DNA from: JASUTC01 sp964604305
GTDB lineage: Bacteria; Thermotogota; Thermotogae; MWEM01
Direction of reading: 5' to 3'
Length of the DNA: 64,000 bases
Assembly: GCA_964604305.1 (NCBI GenBank)
Contig: CAZRYM010000004.1
Location: 1-64,000 of the forward strand
Made by a program: the position numbers and the translations under genes. The notes below the pieces were generated by a model, which was not told where the DNA came from, ran no database searches, and worked only from the letters and a program-made list of their open reading frames with translations. Positions 34,526-43,955 of the stretch are shown one piece after another; position 1 is the stretch's first letter, and each line of letters begins with the position of its first letter.

Positions 34526-35907
34526 TAGCTTCTCCCCCCTACTAAAAGTTCAGAGACCCTAATCGTTGGTTGACCTACATCTGCGGGAATAGAACCTGAA
34601 ACTGAACCGCACATGCCCTCGTCTCTAGCCAGATCGTTGCCGATCATGTCGATTTTTGTAAGTATTTCAAATCCCTTACCGATAAGCGTAGCACCTCTTA
34701 CCGGTTTTATGACTTTGCCATTTTCCACCAAATAGCCTTCTCTAACGGAAAAATTGAACTCTCCTGTTGAGGGATTTACGGAACCGCCTCCCATTTTTTT
34801 GGCGTATAGAGCCTTTGATGTATCGGCAATAATCTCTTCGGGTAGGTATTTCCCTGGCAGAATAAAAGTGTTTGACATTCTTGAAGTGGGAGCATATGTA
34901 TAATTTTGCCGCCTTCCACTTCCGGTTGAGGGCATGTTCATTCTTATGCCGCCAAGTTTGTCGATAAGAAAACTCTTGAGAGTGCCATTTTCAATCAGGA
35001 GTGTTCTTTGGGTAGGGGTTCCCTCATCATCTATGTTCGCTGATCCCCAAGCGTTTGGTATTGTGGCATCATCAACAGCGCTTACACAATCATTTGCAAT
35101 TTTTTGTCCCAATTTGTCTGCAAAAACAGAGGCACCTTTAGCAACTGAAGTAGCTTCAAGAGCATGACCGCAGGCTTCATGAAAAATGACACCGCCAAAT
35201 TTATTAGAGATAATAACCGGCATCTTTCCAGCAGGGGAAAATTCAGCATTAATCATTTTTGTGGCTATTCTTGCAGCTTCTTTACCTGTTTCTCTTACAT
35301 CAAAGGTGTTGTAAAATTCAAATCCCATACCGGCCCCTGGTCCAATAAAACCGGTTTCTTTCTCATTGCCTTTGGTGGCAACAGCGAATATCATCAATCT
35401 TGTCCGGATTCTTTCGTCTTCTGTCAGAAGCCCTTCAGAGTTTGCGATCAATATATTTTGACGATAGTCGAAGTAATTTATCCTCACTTCACTGATTTGT
35501 TCGGAGTAAGTTGAAGCACCTTCATTTGCCAATTTCATGATTTTGTATTTTTCGCTTTTCTTTATCTTATCCGGAAAAATTAATACCGGACTGAGATTTT
35601 CGAACTTTGTTTTTGTGAGATTGATCTCAATACCTTCTGTTACAGTTGCTTCTATTGCTTGCGCAATTCTTTTTGAGGCGTTAATAACAGAATCTTCACT
35701 CAGATCATTAGTGTAAGCGTAGATTGCCTTTTTTCCGGCTATTCCTCTTAAGCCTATCCCGTGGATGAGACCTGAATTAACCTTTTCCAATTTTCCGTTA
35801 TTCATTTCCATGTTATTACTGGTTCTTTTTTCAAGAAAAATTTCCGCAAAATCAGCCCCACCTTTCTTAATAACTGCCAAGGCTTTTTCAATTAATTTTC
35901 TTTTCAA
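34525..35907 (-). CDS. tldD: TldD metalloprotease
   Basis: Zinc-containing subunit of the TldD/TldE protease. The motif GGVIFHEACGHALEA supplies the two histidines and glutamate, and GSGRRQNY and NTFILPG are conserved. The C-terminal half (SGSIPADVGQPTIRVSELLVGG) is also diagnostic. The TTG start at 35907 has GGAGGG 9 bases upstream and overlaps the end of the radical SAM gene by 20 bases. This tight link to a B12-type radical SAM enzyme is notable, because both enzyme types take part in peptide maturation elsewhere. Confidence 0.94.
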   Translation of the reverse strand: MKRKLIEKALAVIKKGGADFAEIFLEKRTSNNMEMNNGKLEKVNSGLIHGIGLRGIAGKKAIYAYTNDLSEDSVINASKRIAQAIEATVTEGIEINLTKTKFENLSPVLIFPDKIKKSEKYKIMKLANEGASTYSEQISEVRINYFDYRQNILIANSEGLLTEDERIRTRLMIFAVATKGNEKETGFIGPGAGMGFEFYNTFDVRETGKEAARIATKMINAEFSPAGKMPVIISNKFGGVIFHEACGHALEATSVAKGASVFADKLGQKIANDCVSAVDDATIPNAWGSANIDDEGTPTQRTLLIENGTLKSFLIDKLGGIRMNMPSTGSGRRQNYTYAPTSRMSNTFILPGKYLPEEIIADTSKALYAKKMGGGSVNPSTGEFNFSVREGYLVENGKVIKPVRGATLIGKGFEILTKIDMIGNDLARDEGMCGSVSGSIPADVGQPTIRVSELLVGGRS

Positions 35908-37285
35908 TTTTTGAACCCTCCTTTTTTATTTCGCTTACAATCTTTTTGTTGTAATTTTTGATTAACTCAATTTCTTCTATAGTCAACCCCCCATGCCAGT
36001 TAAAACTGAGTATGGTATTATTCAACAATAAAGGGTCAAATCCCTCAGGTAAATTGCCATTTTTGAAAACTCTTTGAAAATCACTAGTTCCTGGTATTGG
36101 TGTATATTCATTAATTTCCGGTATTATTGAAAGTTCTTTACAGATGTCATGAATTTCGATAGTTTCTTTAAAACTCTGTCCCGGAAGATTAATCATGATA
36201 AAAGCAGCGATTTCATTTTTTGTGAAACCTGTTTTCTTTAATATTCTTATAGCGTTGTAAAAATCACTATTTGTTACCTTACCGCCAGTAGAAGCCTGTA
36301 GTTCAGGATTTATGGTTTCCAATGCTACTTTAATTGTTTTAACATTAGCTTGCATCATCAGCTCGGCTGTTTCTTGAGTAAGTAGTTTCGCGTGGATTCC
36401 GTTCGGTATATGAATAATTATACCCCGATTTGTTATTCCTCTTTTAATGATTTGATTTAAAATGATATCAAAATGTCTTTCGTGATTAATCAGTATGGCA
36501 TCATCGAAAAAGGCAATGTTTTTTACATTAAATATAGAAGAGTACCTGTCAATTGCATCAACGATTTTTTCAGGTGTTTCTTGAATAAAATCTTGCAGGA
36601 AAGGAGTTGCGCAATAGGTACAATTGTATGGACATCCAAGGGAAGTTAAAAAGACTAAATGGCTCATTGGATGATTGTACAATTCATAGAGTGGGATTAA
36701 ATCATTCTGAAGATAATCTGTTCTATTTATCTCTATACCGTTTGCGGATAAGAATTGGAGAACTTCTGTCATTTTACTCTTTTTGCATATTAAATCAGCC
36801 CCTGATCGTTCAGCATGGTCCAGCATGAGATTGCAATAATTACCTCCAAGGACTACTTGGGTATTAGGGATTTCTTTTTTTACGATTTTAACAGCTTCAA
36901 ATGGTCCAGGATACCAGTAAGTCATTGCAGATGTAATAAAAGTAAAGTGGGGATAGAATCCGCTTTTTTGCAAGTCTGATAATTTCTTTTTGAAAAGGGG
37001 TTTTGGTAAACCATACCTTTTAAAATATCTTGGTACATTAGATAATTGTGATGGTTTTACTACTTTTTCGGAATAAAATTTACCTGTGCCGTTCCATTTG
37101 CTTTTTAATGGTTTTCCGGTGTAGTCTTTCAGTTCTGGATCATACCTGTCCAAGCAATCAATCAATTTTAATTCATGCCCGCTTTCATGGAGTTTTCTAG
37201 CCAACATAAGCAGTCCTAAAGGTTTTAACCAATAATCAAAGGAAGCCACATCGTAAATCCATGGATTAATCAGAAGTATCTTCAT
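35888..37285 (-). CDS. B12-binding radical SAM protein
   Basis: The N-terminal half (about 1-185) is a cobalamin-binding Rossmann-like domain (LLINPWIYD, VVLGGNY). The radical SAM core has the [4Fe-4S] motif CPYNCTYC (Cys218, Cys222, Cys225) after TSLG. The barrel continues with FFDDAILI and KVALETINPELQ. Such proteins perform methyl transfer or other radical chemistry; the substrate cannot be read. At 465 aa it is normal for the class. It lies 12 bases after dnaB and overlaps tldD by 20 bases. Confidence 0.88.
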   Translation of the reverse strand: MKILLINPWIYDVASFDYWLKPLGLLMLARKLHESGHELKLIDCLDRYDPELKDYTGKPLKSKWNGTGKFYSEKVVKPSQLSNVPRYFKRYGLPKPLFKKKLSDLQKSGFYPHFTFITSAMTYWYPGPFEAVKIVKKEIPNTQVVLGGNYCNLMLDHAERSGADLICKKSKMTEVLQFLSANGIEINRTDYLQNDLIPLYELYNHPMSHLVFLTSLGCPYNCTYCATPFLQDFIQETPEKIVDAIDRYSSIFNVKNIAFFDDAILINHERHFDIILNQIIKRGITNRGIIIHIPNGIHAKLLTQETAELMMQANVKTIKVALETINPELQASTGGKVTNSDFYNAIRILKKTGFTKNEIAAFIMINLPGQSFKETIEIHDICKELSIIPEINEYTPIPGTSDFQRVFKNGNLPEGFDPLLLNNTILSFNWHGGLTIEEIELIKNYNKKIVSEIKKEGSKIEKKIN

Positions 37286-37297
37286 CCCAAACTTCTC

Positions 37298-38692
37298 CTA
37301 TCCCTTTGAAATAAACGATTTATCCATGGAGAAAAACCCCACAACTGTTGGATCAAAGATTAAATTAATGCTTCCAACCGGTCCGTTTCTTTGCTTTCCA
37401 ATAATGATTTCTGCAGGATGAGGATGGTTAAGCATTTGAATTTCACCAACATCATCTTCTTCCTCAAATTTTGCGCGTTTATAATAGGATTCTCTATGAA
37501 TGAATATGACAGTATCTGCATCTTGTTCTATTGCTCCTGATTCTCTCAAATCAGATAACCTGGGTCTTTTGTCCTCTCTTTGTTCTACAGATCTTGAAAG
37601 TTGAGAAGCAGAGATTACTGCGATATCCATTTCCCTTCCCAGAACTTTAAGACTACGGGAAATTTCCGAAATTTCCTGCTGCCTGTTTTCTCTGTTTCTA
37701 CCGCTATTCATTAGTTGAAGATAATCTATCACAATTGCATCAAGACCATATTCCTTTTTTATCCTTCTGACTTTTGTTCGGAGTGCTCTTGGATCAAGCA
37801 TGGAATCATCGTCAATGATGATAGAGGCTTTCATAAACTTGCTAGCTGCGGCTGTAAGTCTATTCCATTCATCAGCTGATATATCCGCTTTTCTTAATTT
37901 TTCAAAATTGACTTTCGATTCGAGACTGAGCAACCTTAGGGCAATTTGCTCTGAAGACATTTCCAGGCTGAAGATTCCAACCTTATAGCCATATTCAACA
38001 GCCATATTTCGTGCTAATTGAAGGGCTAAAGCTGATTTCCCCATTGAAGGTCTTGCTGCAACGATAACCAAATCAGAACGGTGAAAGCCGGTTGTCATCT
38101 CATCAAGTGATTTGAAACCCGTTGCAAGTCCTGTAACGAGAAGGGAGCCTTCAGGAGAATCATGCCTCACCTTTATTTGATCTAGTTTATCAAAGGCATC
38201 ATGGACGATCTTGCCAATGGGGGAATAAGATTTCTCGATGTACCTTTCTCCGATGCTTAGAATACTTCTCTCTGCCTGATCCAATATATTGTCAACGTCA
38301 TCCAGCGAGAAGGCACTTTCTACAATCTTGCTTCCGGAATTTATGAGATTTCGCAATATGGATTTCTCTCTGACTACTTTTGCATAATGGGTTGCATGAG
38401 CAGATGTGGGAACACTGTCAGCCAATTGCGCAATGACTAATTCCCCTCCTACCTGTTCAAGTTGTTTTTGTTTTCTGAGAAGGTCAGAAACAGTTAGGGG
38501 GTCTATTGCTTCTGCATCATCATACAAAATTTCCATACAGTGGTAAATCAATTTATGAGAATGACTGTAAAAATCTTCATGTCTGAGTATTTCAAATACA
38601 TCACCCGCCACTTCCGGATCGAGCAATATGGAACCTAATACTGCTCTTTCCGCTTCAGGATCATTCGGCGGGATTCTAGTTATTTCTTGCAT
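37298..38692 (-). CDS. dnaB: Replicative DNA helicase DnaB
   Basis: Hexameric helicase loaded at the origin by DnaA and its loader. It has the N-terminal DnaB domain (about 8-110, PNDPEAERAVLGSIL), a linker, and a RecA-like C-terminal domain with Walker A ARPSMGKSA (213-221), IDYLQLM and the arginine-finger region KQRNGPVG near the end. At 464 aa it has the usual length and no intein. The ATG follows AAAGGAAG. It is embedded in the minus-strand directon between lgt and the radical SAM gene. Confidence 0.96.
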   Translation of the reverse strand: MQEITRIPPNDPEAERAVLGSILLDPEVAGDVFEILRHEDFYSHSHKLIYHCMEILYDDAEAIDPLTVSDLLRKQKQLEQVGGELVIAQLADSVPTSAHATHYAKVVREKSILRNLINSGSKIVESAFSLDDVDNILDQAERSILSIGERYIEKSYSPIGKIVHDAFDKLDQIKVRHDSPEGSLLVTGLATGFKSLDEMTTGFHRSDLVIVAARPSMGKSALALQLARNMAVEYGYKVGIFSLEMSSEQIALRLLSLESKVNFEKLRKADISADEWNRLTAAASKFMKASIIIDDDSMLDPRALRTKVRRIKKEYGLDAIVIDYLQLMNSGRNRENRQQEISEISRSLKVLGREMDIAVISASQLSRSVEQREDKRPRLSDLRESGAIEQDADTVIFIHRESYYKRAKFEEEDDVGEIQMLNHPHPAEIIIGKQRNGPVGSINLIFDPTVVGFFSMDKSFISKG

Positions 38693-38710
38693 ATAAGATT
38701 ATTCTTCCTT

Positions 38711-39604
38711 TCAATTCTTAGCTTGGGTCGTTTTTGTTTTGGCGTTTTTTCCGTATTTTCTTAATATAACAAAGAGGATTGCACCGAAGATTATCAAGAT
38801 AATGCTGGTAATTTGAGCAGCTCTGAAATCTCCCCAATATAGGCTATCCAGTCTTAAACCTTCGATAAAAAATCTGGCTATTGAATACAGAATCATATAC
38901 AAGGCAAGAATTTCTCCGAAGTTTTTTCGTTTGTTTTTATAGAACCAGAATAAAAACACGAAAACTCCTAGATTCCATAATGATTCGTATAAAAATGTTG
39001 GATGAAAAAACTCAAAAGCTTCATATCCAGGCATTCTAAATCTTGGTGGAACATACATTTTCCATGGAAGTTCCGTTGGAGAACCGTATGCTTCGTGATT
39101 GCAAAAATTTCCCCATCTGCCAATTGCTTGAGCTAAAGGGAGCATTAATGCTGCGATATCAAAGCCTTGTAAAAAGGTAAAAGAACATTTTTTTCTGAGC
39201 CTGGTGTATATTAAAACCCCAATCATTGCACCAATAACACCACCATGGATGGCCATGCCACCATGCCATGTCTTAAATATTTCAGCCGGCACCTGTGAAT
39301 AAATATCCCACCTTGAAAAAACATAGTATAATCTTGCACCAATGATTCCAGTAATAACTCCTACAATAAGTGCTTCGGCAACATGTTCGTCATCAATCCC
39401 CTCTTTTAGTGCAAGTCGTCTTCCCAGTAGATAACAGATGATTATTCCGGTGGCAATGATAACACCGTACCAATGGATCTCAAAAGGACCAACTGTAAAG
39501 ATTATCGGATCAATGAATATTTCATTTGCAAAGCTCGCCTTCAGGAAAAAAAACATTCCTAAAAAAACGATAATGATTAAAATCCCTAAAACAATCCTTT
39601 TCAA
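38711..39604 (-). CDS. lgt: Prolipoprotein diacylglyceryl transferase
   Basis: Integral membrane enzyme that transfers diacylglycerol from phosphatidylglycerol to the cysteine of prolipoproteins. Seven hydrophobic segments are visible. Signature motifs are HWYGVIIA, the HGG region (HGGMAIHGG) and GRWGNFCNHEAYG. The TTG start at 39604 overlaps the rlmN stop and follows GGGGGAAG. At 297 aa it carries an extra hydrophobic N-terminal helix before the usual first motif. Its presence implies lipoproteins in this organism. Confidence 0.95.
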   Translation of the reverse strand: MKRIVLGILIIIVFLGMFFFLKASFANEIFIDPIIFTVGPFEIHWYGVIIATGIIICYLLGRRLALKEGIDDEHVAEALIVGVITGIIGARLYYVFSRWDIYSQVPAEIFKTWHGGMAIHGGVIGAMIGVLIYTRLRKKCSFTFLQGFDIAALMLPLAQAIGRWGNFCNHEAYGSPTELPWKMYVPPRFRMPGYEAFEFFHPTFLYESLWNLGVFVFLFWFYKNKRKNFGEILALYMILYSIARFFIEGLRLDSLYWGDFRAAQITSIILIIFGAILFVILRKYGKNAKTKTTQAKN

Positions 39605-40635
39605 AACACTTCCCCCTTAATCCTTTTTGTTTTTAACTGACCGCAAGCGCCAGCTATATCCGTTCCTTTTTCATGACGCACATTAATCTCAATACCACCT
39701 TTTTCCAACACAGACTTAAATGCTGCAATGTGTTTTATTCCAGGTCTTTCAAACTCAGGATTTACCGGATTGACTGGAATTAAATTCAAGTTTACTTTTA
39801 ACTGCTTTAACGTCTTTAATAAGGAAGTAGCATCTTCCAATGAATCATTCACCCCTTTAATCAATACATATTCTATTGTCACCCGTTTACCAGTGAATTC
39901 ATTGTATTGCTTGATGGTATTAATTAGCTGTTCAAACGGATATTTTTTACTTATAGGCATGATTTTTTCTCTCAATTTATTATTGGGAGCATGTAAAGAA
40001 ACCGAAAGAACCACTTCAGGGAAATCTTCCGCCATTTTCAACATGCCCGGTATGATTCCGGCAGTCGAGACAGAAATACGTCTCTTTGATATATCAAAAG
40101 CTTCCCTTGAATGAATGATATGAATGGCTTTTTTGAGATTATCATAGTTTAAAAAAGGTTCTCCCATGCCCATAAAAACAATATTGCCTATTCTTTCACC
40201 GTGTTCAAAATTCATTGCAAGTATTTGCCCGATTATTTCAGAAACCTTTAAATTTCTTACAAAGCCTCCTTTACCTGTTGCACAGAAACTGCAATTAAGG
40301 CTACAGCCAACTTGTGTTGAGATGCAAGCGGTGTTTCTGTCTTTATGAATTAAAAGTACTGATTCTATTTGCTCACTGTCATTTAAACTCCAGAGATATT
40401 TTTTTGTACCATCAACAGATGAGATGAGTTGATGATTTAATTCCGGTAAACCGACTGTGTACCCATTTAGCAGGATTTTTCTGAAATCTTTTGGTAAATT
40501 CAGCATCAGGTTGAAATTAAGCACATGCTTCTTATAAATCCAGTCGAATAGTTGTTGTGCTCTAAACGGCTTGATATTTTTTTCTGCAAAGTGTTCTTTC
40601 AATTCCTTCAGCTCGAATTCAAGGATGTTAATCAT
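39601..40635 (-). CDS. rlmN: 23S rRNA/tRNA adenine-C2 methyltransferase RlmN
   Basis: Dual-specificity radical SAM methyltransferase making 2-methyladenosine in 23S rRNA and some tRNAs. The cluster motif CSLNCSFC (Cys111, 115, 118) is preceded by ACISTQVG. FMGMGEPFLN and SVSLHAPN are conserved, and the methyl-relay cysteine lies in DIAGACGQL near the end. An ATG at 40650 is in frame, but the one at 40635 has GGAG at correct spacing. It overlaps yqeK at its 5' end and lgt at its 3' end. Confidence 0.94.
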   Translation of the reverse strand: MINILEFELKELKEHFAEKNIKPFRAQQLFDWIYKKHVLNFNLMLNLPKDFRKILLNGYTVGLPELNHQLISSVDGTKKYLWSLNDSEQIESVLLIHKDRNTACISTQVGCSLNCSFCATGKGGFVRNLKVSEIIGQILAMNFEHGERIGNIVFMGMGEPFLNYDNLKKAIHIIHSREAFDISKRRISVSTAGIIPGMLKMAEDFPEVVLSVSLHAPNNKLREKIMPISKKYPFEQLINTIKQYNEFTGKRVTIEYVLIKGVNDSLEDATSLLKTLKQLKVNLNLIPVNPVNPEFERPGIKHIAAFKSVLEKGGIEINVRHEKGTDIAGACGQLKTKRIKGEVF

Positions 40636-41224
40636 ATTTTGCATCTCCATTTATAATAAGTTTATTGTAAGCAACTACGGTTTCTTTTAAAATAAGCTGC
40701 TCTTTTTGCAAGGCAAACCTAAATTTTCCCTTTAAAATCAGAAAGAAAGCAGCATCTAAATCTTCTATGGACAGTTTCCTCAATTCATCAACTCCTGGAT
40801 AAATTCTGTTTTTTTCCAAAGAATCAGCTATAAAAATTATCTTCCCGATCTTAGAACCAAAATCATACCCGCTTGTGTGAAATTCCACAGCCTCAGCAAT
40901 TTCATCCAACCTTGTCAGTGAAGGATATTTTTTTTTAAGATCAAAAGCAGCCAATCTCCCGTGCAAAAGAATCGGATTATACATTTCTTCCCGAGTTATT
41001 GTCAGACAGTTTTTTTTGGCGATGTCAAAAAGCTCATTTCTAGAGTGATTTCGGTATGCATCGTGGTATAGAGCTGCAATCTTTACCGGCAATTCATCTT
41101 CTTCATGCTTTTTGGCTAATAAAATTGAATAATCCAAAACCCCCAAGGTATGTTTTAGGCGTTTTGGATTAAGGACTTTATTTATTCTTTCTGTTATTTG
41201 CTCAACGATCATATCTGATTTCAA
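40628..41224 (-). CDS. YqeK-type HD hydrolase
   Basis: HD-superfamily protein with the layout of YqeK, which hydrolyses diadenosine tetraphosphate symmetrically. Seen: HTLGVLDYS, the HD pair in ALYHDAYRN, LLHGRLAAF, AVEFHTSG, IIFIADSLEKNR and PGVDELRKL. At 198 aa it is of family length. In many Firmicutes yqeK sits with nadD and rsfS; here it lies between a secreted protein and rlmN. The TTG start at 41224 has GAGGT five bases upstream; ATG at 41212 is an alternative. It overlaps the preceding gene by 23 bases. Confidence 0.85.
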   Translation of the reverse strand: MKSDMIVEQITERINKVLNPKRLKHTLGVLDYSILLAKKHEEDELPVKIAALYHDAYRNHSRNELFDIAKKNCLTITREEMYNPILLHGRLAAFDLKKKYPSLTRLDEIAEAVEFHTSGYDFGSKIGKIIFIADSLEKNRIYPGVDELRKLSIEDLDAAFFLILKGKFRFALQKEQLILKETVVAYNKLIINGDAKYD

Positions 41225-42473
41225 AGGTTACCTCTGCTTCCATTTCCGGATGCAGCTTAAGTGGAATTTGAAGCAATGTTGCAATTGGTCTTGAATAAGA
41301 GTAAACATCTACTTCAACATCTGAATCCCTGGGTAAAGTGAAATTCAATTGTATGGCCTTTTCTTCGGTTGAAAAATTCTTTGCTGTAAATTTATAGGCT
41401 TCAAAATAAGTGTTTCCACTCCGGTTGGATTGTATCAATTCAATTTTCCCCTGTAAATCATAAGCTTTTCCAAATTGAATCTCAAGTAACTGACCTTTAC
41501 TGGAATTGGAGATGTTGTTTTCACCAAGAAAAATAACCTTATTGCCATCATTTTTCTGAATCCTGATTTTTCCGGCCATCAATGCCCTTGATAATTCTGG
41601 TATTCTAATAGTTTGATCTAAAGGTTCAAAATCCTGATTTCTGTTAGAGTAGTACGTATTATATGTATAGATTTTTTCATATGATTCCCGACCATTAAGA
41701 AAATTGATGTATTCTGCCGTTCCCTTTTCAAAAGAGAATGAACCCGGAATTGAATATATCTTGTAATCGTTAAAATTTTCCATAGTGGAACCACTGTTTT
41801 GCATATCTGCTTCATAACTTAATGTTCTCATTGCCTTGAGGGCGTAATCTGTCGAGAGGGTGTTTATTTCTCCGGAAAATATATGAAGATTTTTCGTTTC
41901 AAAGTCTTTATTCGAGGAATTTCTAATCAAAATTGTTCCAAAAATTTCAGCTTCTTCCTTTTCATCGTCAAGATTCATGACGTAAAAGGCATTGTAAGAA
42001 AGATTTCTAAACATATAGGAGTAATTAAGTTGTTTAAAATAATTAGGAAAGGAAAGATCAAGATATTGTCTTGATTCTTCTATATTAACCTCCGAAAATA
42101 CTGCTGTTCCATTTTTTGGTGAAAAAACTCCGTTGTTATCTGATAAAAGAAGAGGATCATCCAGCAATAATGTGTATTGTTTTATTGTTCCATCCTCGAA
42201 TCGCCACTTTATATCATTTCCAATTGCTTTTTTCAGTTCATCAGTATAACTGAAAGAACTGTTTGAAACATGTTTATAAGCAAGAGGAAATGGCTCTGAA
42301 GTAAAGGAATCAGTCACCCATGTGTCTGGAACATCTAATTGAAAAGTATCAGATTGTACTAGAACCGAATCGCCCTTCATAGCCAATCCGTTTGGGTATA
42401 ACATAATAAATTCTGTTCCAAAAATCGTTAAGATCAACAGACTCATTATTAAAAAAAAGACTATTTTTTTCAT
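41202..42473 (-). CDS. Secreted protein of unknown function
   Basis: A 423-residue protein with an N-terminal signal or anchor helix (about 2-18), then an entirely beta-rich sequence with alternating hydrophobic residues. The C-terminal half, ending in IPLKLHPEMEAEVTFEIRYDR, recalls DUF4139-type proteins, in which a beta domain closes with an LxPGE-like turn; the match is weak. No cysteine-based lipobox is present. The frame extends upstream into glpP, but the ATG at 42473 follows AGGAGG at 8 bases and starts the signal peptide. Confidence 0.7.
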   Translation of the reverse strand: MKKIVFFLIMSLLILTIFGTEFIMLYPNGLAMKGDSVLVQSDTFQLDVPDTWVTDSFTSEPFPLAYKHVSNSSFSYTDELKKAIGNDIKWRFEDGTIKQYTLLLDDPLLLSDNNGVFSPKNGTAVFSEVNIEESRQYLDLSFPNYFKQLNYSYMFRNLSYNAFYVMNLDDEKEEAEIFGTILIRNSSNKDFETKNLHIFSGEINTLSTDYALKAMRTLSYEADMQNSGSTMENFNDYKIYSIPGSFSFEKGTAEYINFLNGRESYEKIYTYNTYYSNRNQDFEPLDQTIRIPELSRALMAGKIRIQKNDGNKVIFLGENNISNSSKGQLLEIQFGKAYDLQGKIELIQSNRSGNTYFEAYKFTAKNFSTEEKAIQLNFTLPRDSDVEVDVYSYSRPIATLLQIPLKLHPEMEAEVTFEIRYDR

Positions 42474-42486
42474 GATTGTTTTCCTC

Positions 42487-43044
42487 CTATTTCCATAATT
42501 GTGTTTTACTTGTTGATATTGCCTTTGCTCCACATTTGAATAAGGCTTCGGTTTCTTCTTTAGTTCCAATCAATCCGGCTGCTATCATATCTTGGGTTTT
42601 CAACCCTTTTACTTCTAAATAATCGTAGACTTTAGGAAAAGCACTACCCGGAAGTATTTCCAAAAACATAGGGTTAATATTTGTAATCATTTCTGTGATT
42701 CTTAATAGAGAATTGCTATCAAGGGCGAAACTTCTTAAAACGTTGGGAACTCCATAACTATTTGCGATTTCTATCATCTTTGGTTTAACAGTGATTATGC
42801 CGTCCACACCTTGTAAAGTTGAATATCTAAAAGCATACTCACCATTACCAAGCCCTTCGCAGAAATCAATATCAAGGAAAACTTTGAATCCCTTTCTTTT
42901 GATTTTTTTTATATGATTACTAAGATTTACAAGATCAGAACTTAAAAGAAAGACGGTATTTCCAGTATATGAATCTAATTTATCGATCTCTTCCCTTGGG
43001 TTCCATATAGCGGCAACTATTCTGGAAATTTCATATGTTTTCAT
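42487..43044 (-). CDS. glpP: GlpP-type glycerol-3-phosphate antiterminator
   Basis: Homologue of Bacillus GlpP, an RNA-binding antiterminator that responds to glycerol 3-phosphate. It is a small TIM-barrel-like protein of 185 aa with VFLLSSDL, FLDIDFCEGLG, GIITVKPKMIEIA, RSFALDS, FLEILPGSAFPKV and AAGLIGTKEE, all family blocks. No glp catabolic gene or obvious leader is beside it; gpsA, which makes the ligand, lies about 20 kb away. It overlaps the HD-GYP gene by ATGA. Confidence 0.9.
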   Translation of the reverse strand: MKTYEISRIVAAIWNPREEIDKLDSYTGNTVFLLSSDLVNLSNHIKKIKRKGFKVFLDIDFCEGLGNGEYAFRYSTLQGVDGIITVKPKMIEIANSYGVPNVLRSFALDSNSLLRITEMITNINPMFLEILPGSAFPKVYDYLEVKGLKTQDMIAAGLIGTKEETEALFKCGAKAISTSKTQLWK

Positions 43045-43940
43045 TCTGTAGGACTTCTTCGCATAAATGAGATAAATCTTTCTCCCAAATCAGGATCAAA
43101 TAATTTTCCGTTATCATTTTCAATGATTTCCAAAGCTTCATCCTTACTCATAACTCCAATAGAAAATTCTGAATCAACAGTATTAAGGGCATTGTCATAC
43201 CAATTGACAATCGTAAGAACCCGAACCCAAAAAGGGATTTCTTCGCTTTTGAGGTTATCTGGAAAACCTTTCCCATCGTATCTTTCATGATGGCTTCTGA
43301 CATAGGGAACGAAATCATTTAAAACCTCTAAGGTAGATAGATAAACAGAACCCGTAACCGTATGATCCTGACCTGTTTCTTCGAAATTTCTTAATCGTGT
43401 TGGTGAATAAAGCATCAGCTGTTCAACACCAATTCTCCCCACATCGTGAAGCATGGCATAATGGATAAAAAGTGACCGTTCATTTGGGTTTGCTCCTAAT
43501 TCTTTTGCAAATGATGAGAAAAGATTAGCAACCCGTTGCGAATGACTGTATCCTCTGGCATCTTCAACTTCCATCAAAACAATTAACGGTTCCAAAACGG
43601 ATATAATCCGTCTTCTCATAGAATAGGGGGAGCAAAAATCAAAATTGGCATTTAAATTATGTTCTAAAAACCAATTTACCCCTAAAAAAATGTTCTTGTT
43701 GTTAATGTTGTCTTCCAAATAAAATTTTCTTTCACCGTCAATATAACCGAACAATCCCTTTCCATCCAATATTTGAAGGTGTGTTCCCTTTTTGATCACT
43801 TCGCTATGGTCGCTAATGATGGCGTTTATGGGATAAGGTATATATTCTAAATATACATCAAGCAGTTCTTCAACTATTTTTCTGTAAATATCATTATCGA
43901 TTTTTAAAAATTTGTGAAAATGAGCCTTTTCATTTTTCAT
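43041..43940 (-). CDS. HD-GYP domain protein
   Basis: The C-terminal 160 residues form an HD-GYP domain, the class that degrades cyclic di-GMP. Seen: YSHSQRVANLF, the HD pair in MLHDVGRIG, and HHERYDGKGFPD in place of HHExxDGxGYP, with Phe for Tyr in the GYP triplet. The first 130 residues contain no domain I recognise and may be the sensory part. No membrane helix is seen, so it is cytoplasmic. The ATG follows GAGGGG. It lies in the minus-strand directon between an M50 protease and glpP. Confidence 0.88.
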   Translation of the reverse strand: MKNEKAHFHKFLKIDNDIYRKIVEELLDVYLEYIPYPINAIISDHSEVIKKGTHLQILDGKGLFGYIDGERKFYLEDNINNKNIFLGVNWFLEHNLNANFDFCSPYSMRRRIISVLEPLIVLMEVEDARGYSHSQRVANLFSSFAKELGANPNERSLFIHYAMLHDVGRIGVEQLMLYSPTRLRNFEETGQDHTVTGSVYLSTLEVLNDFVPYVRSHHERYDGKGFPDNLKSEEIPFWVRVLTIVNWYDNALNTVDSEFSIGVMSKDEALEIIENDNGKLFDPDLGERFISFMRRSPTE

Positions 43941-43955
43941 AAAACCCCTCCAACT

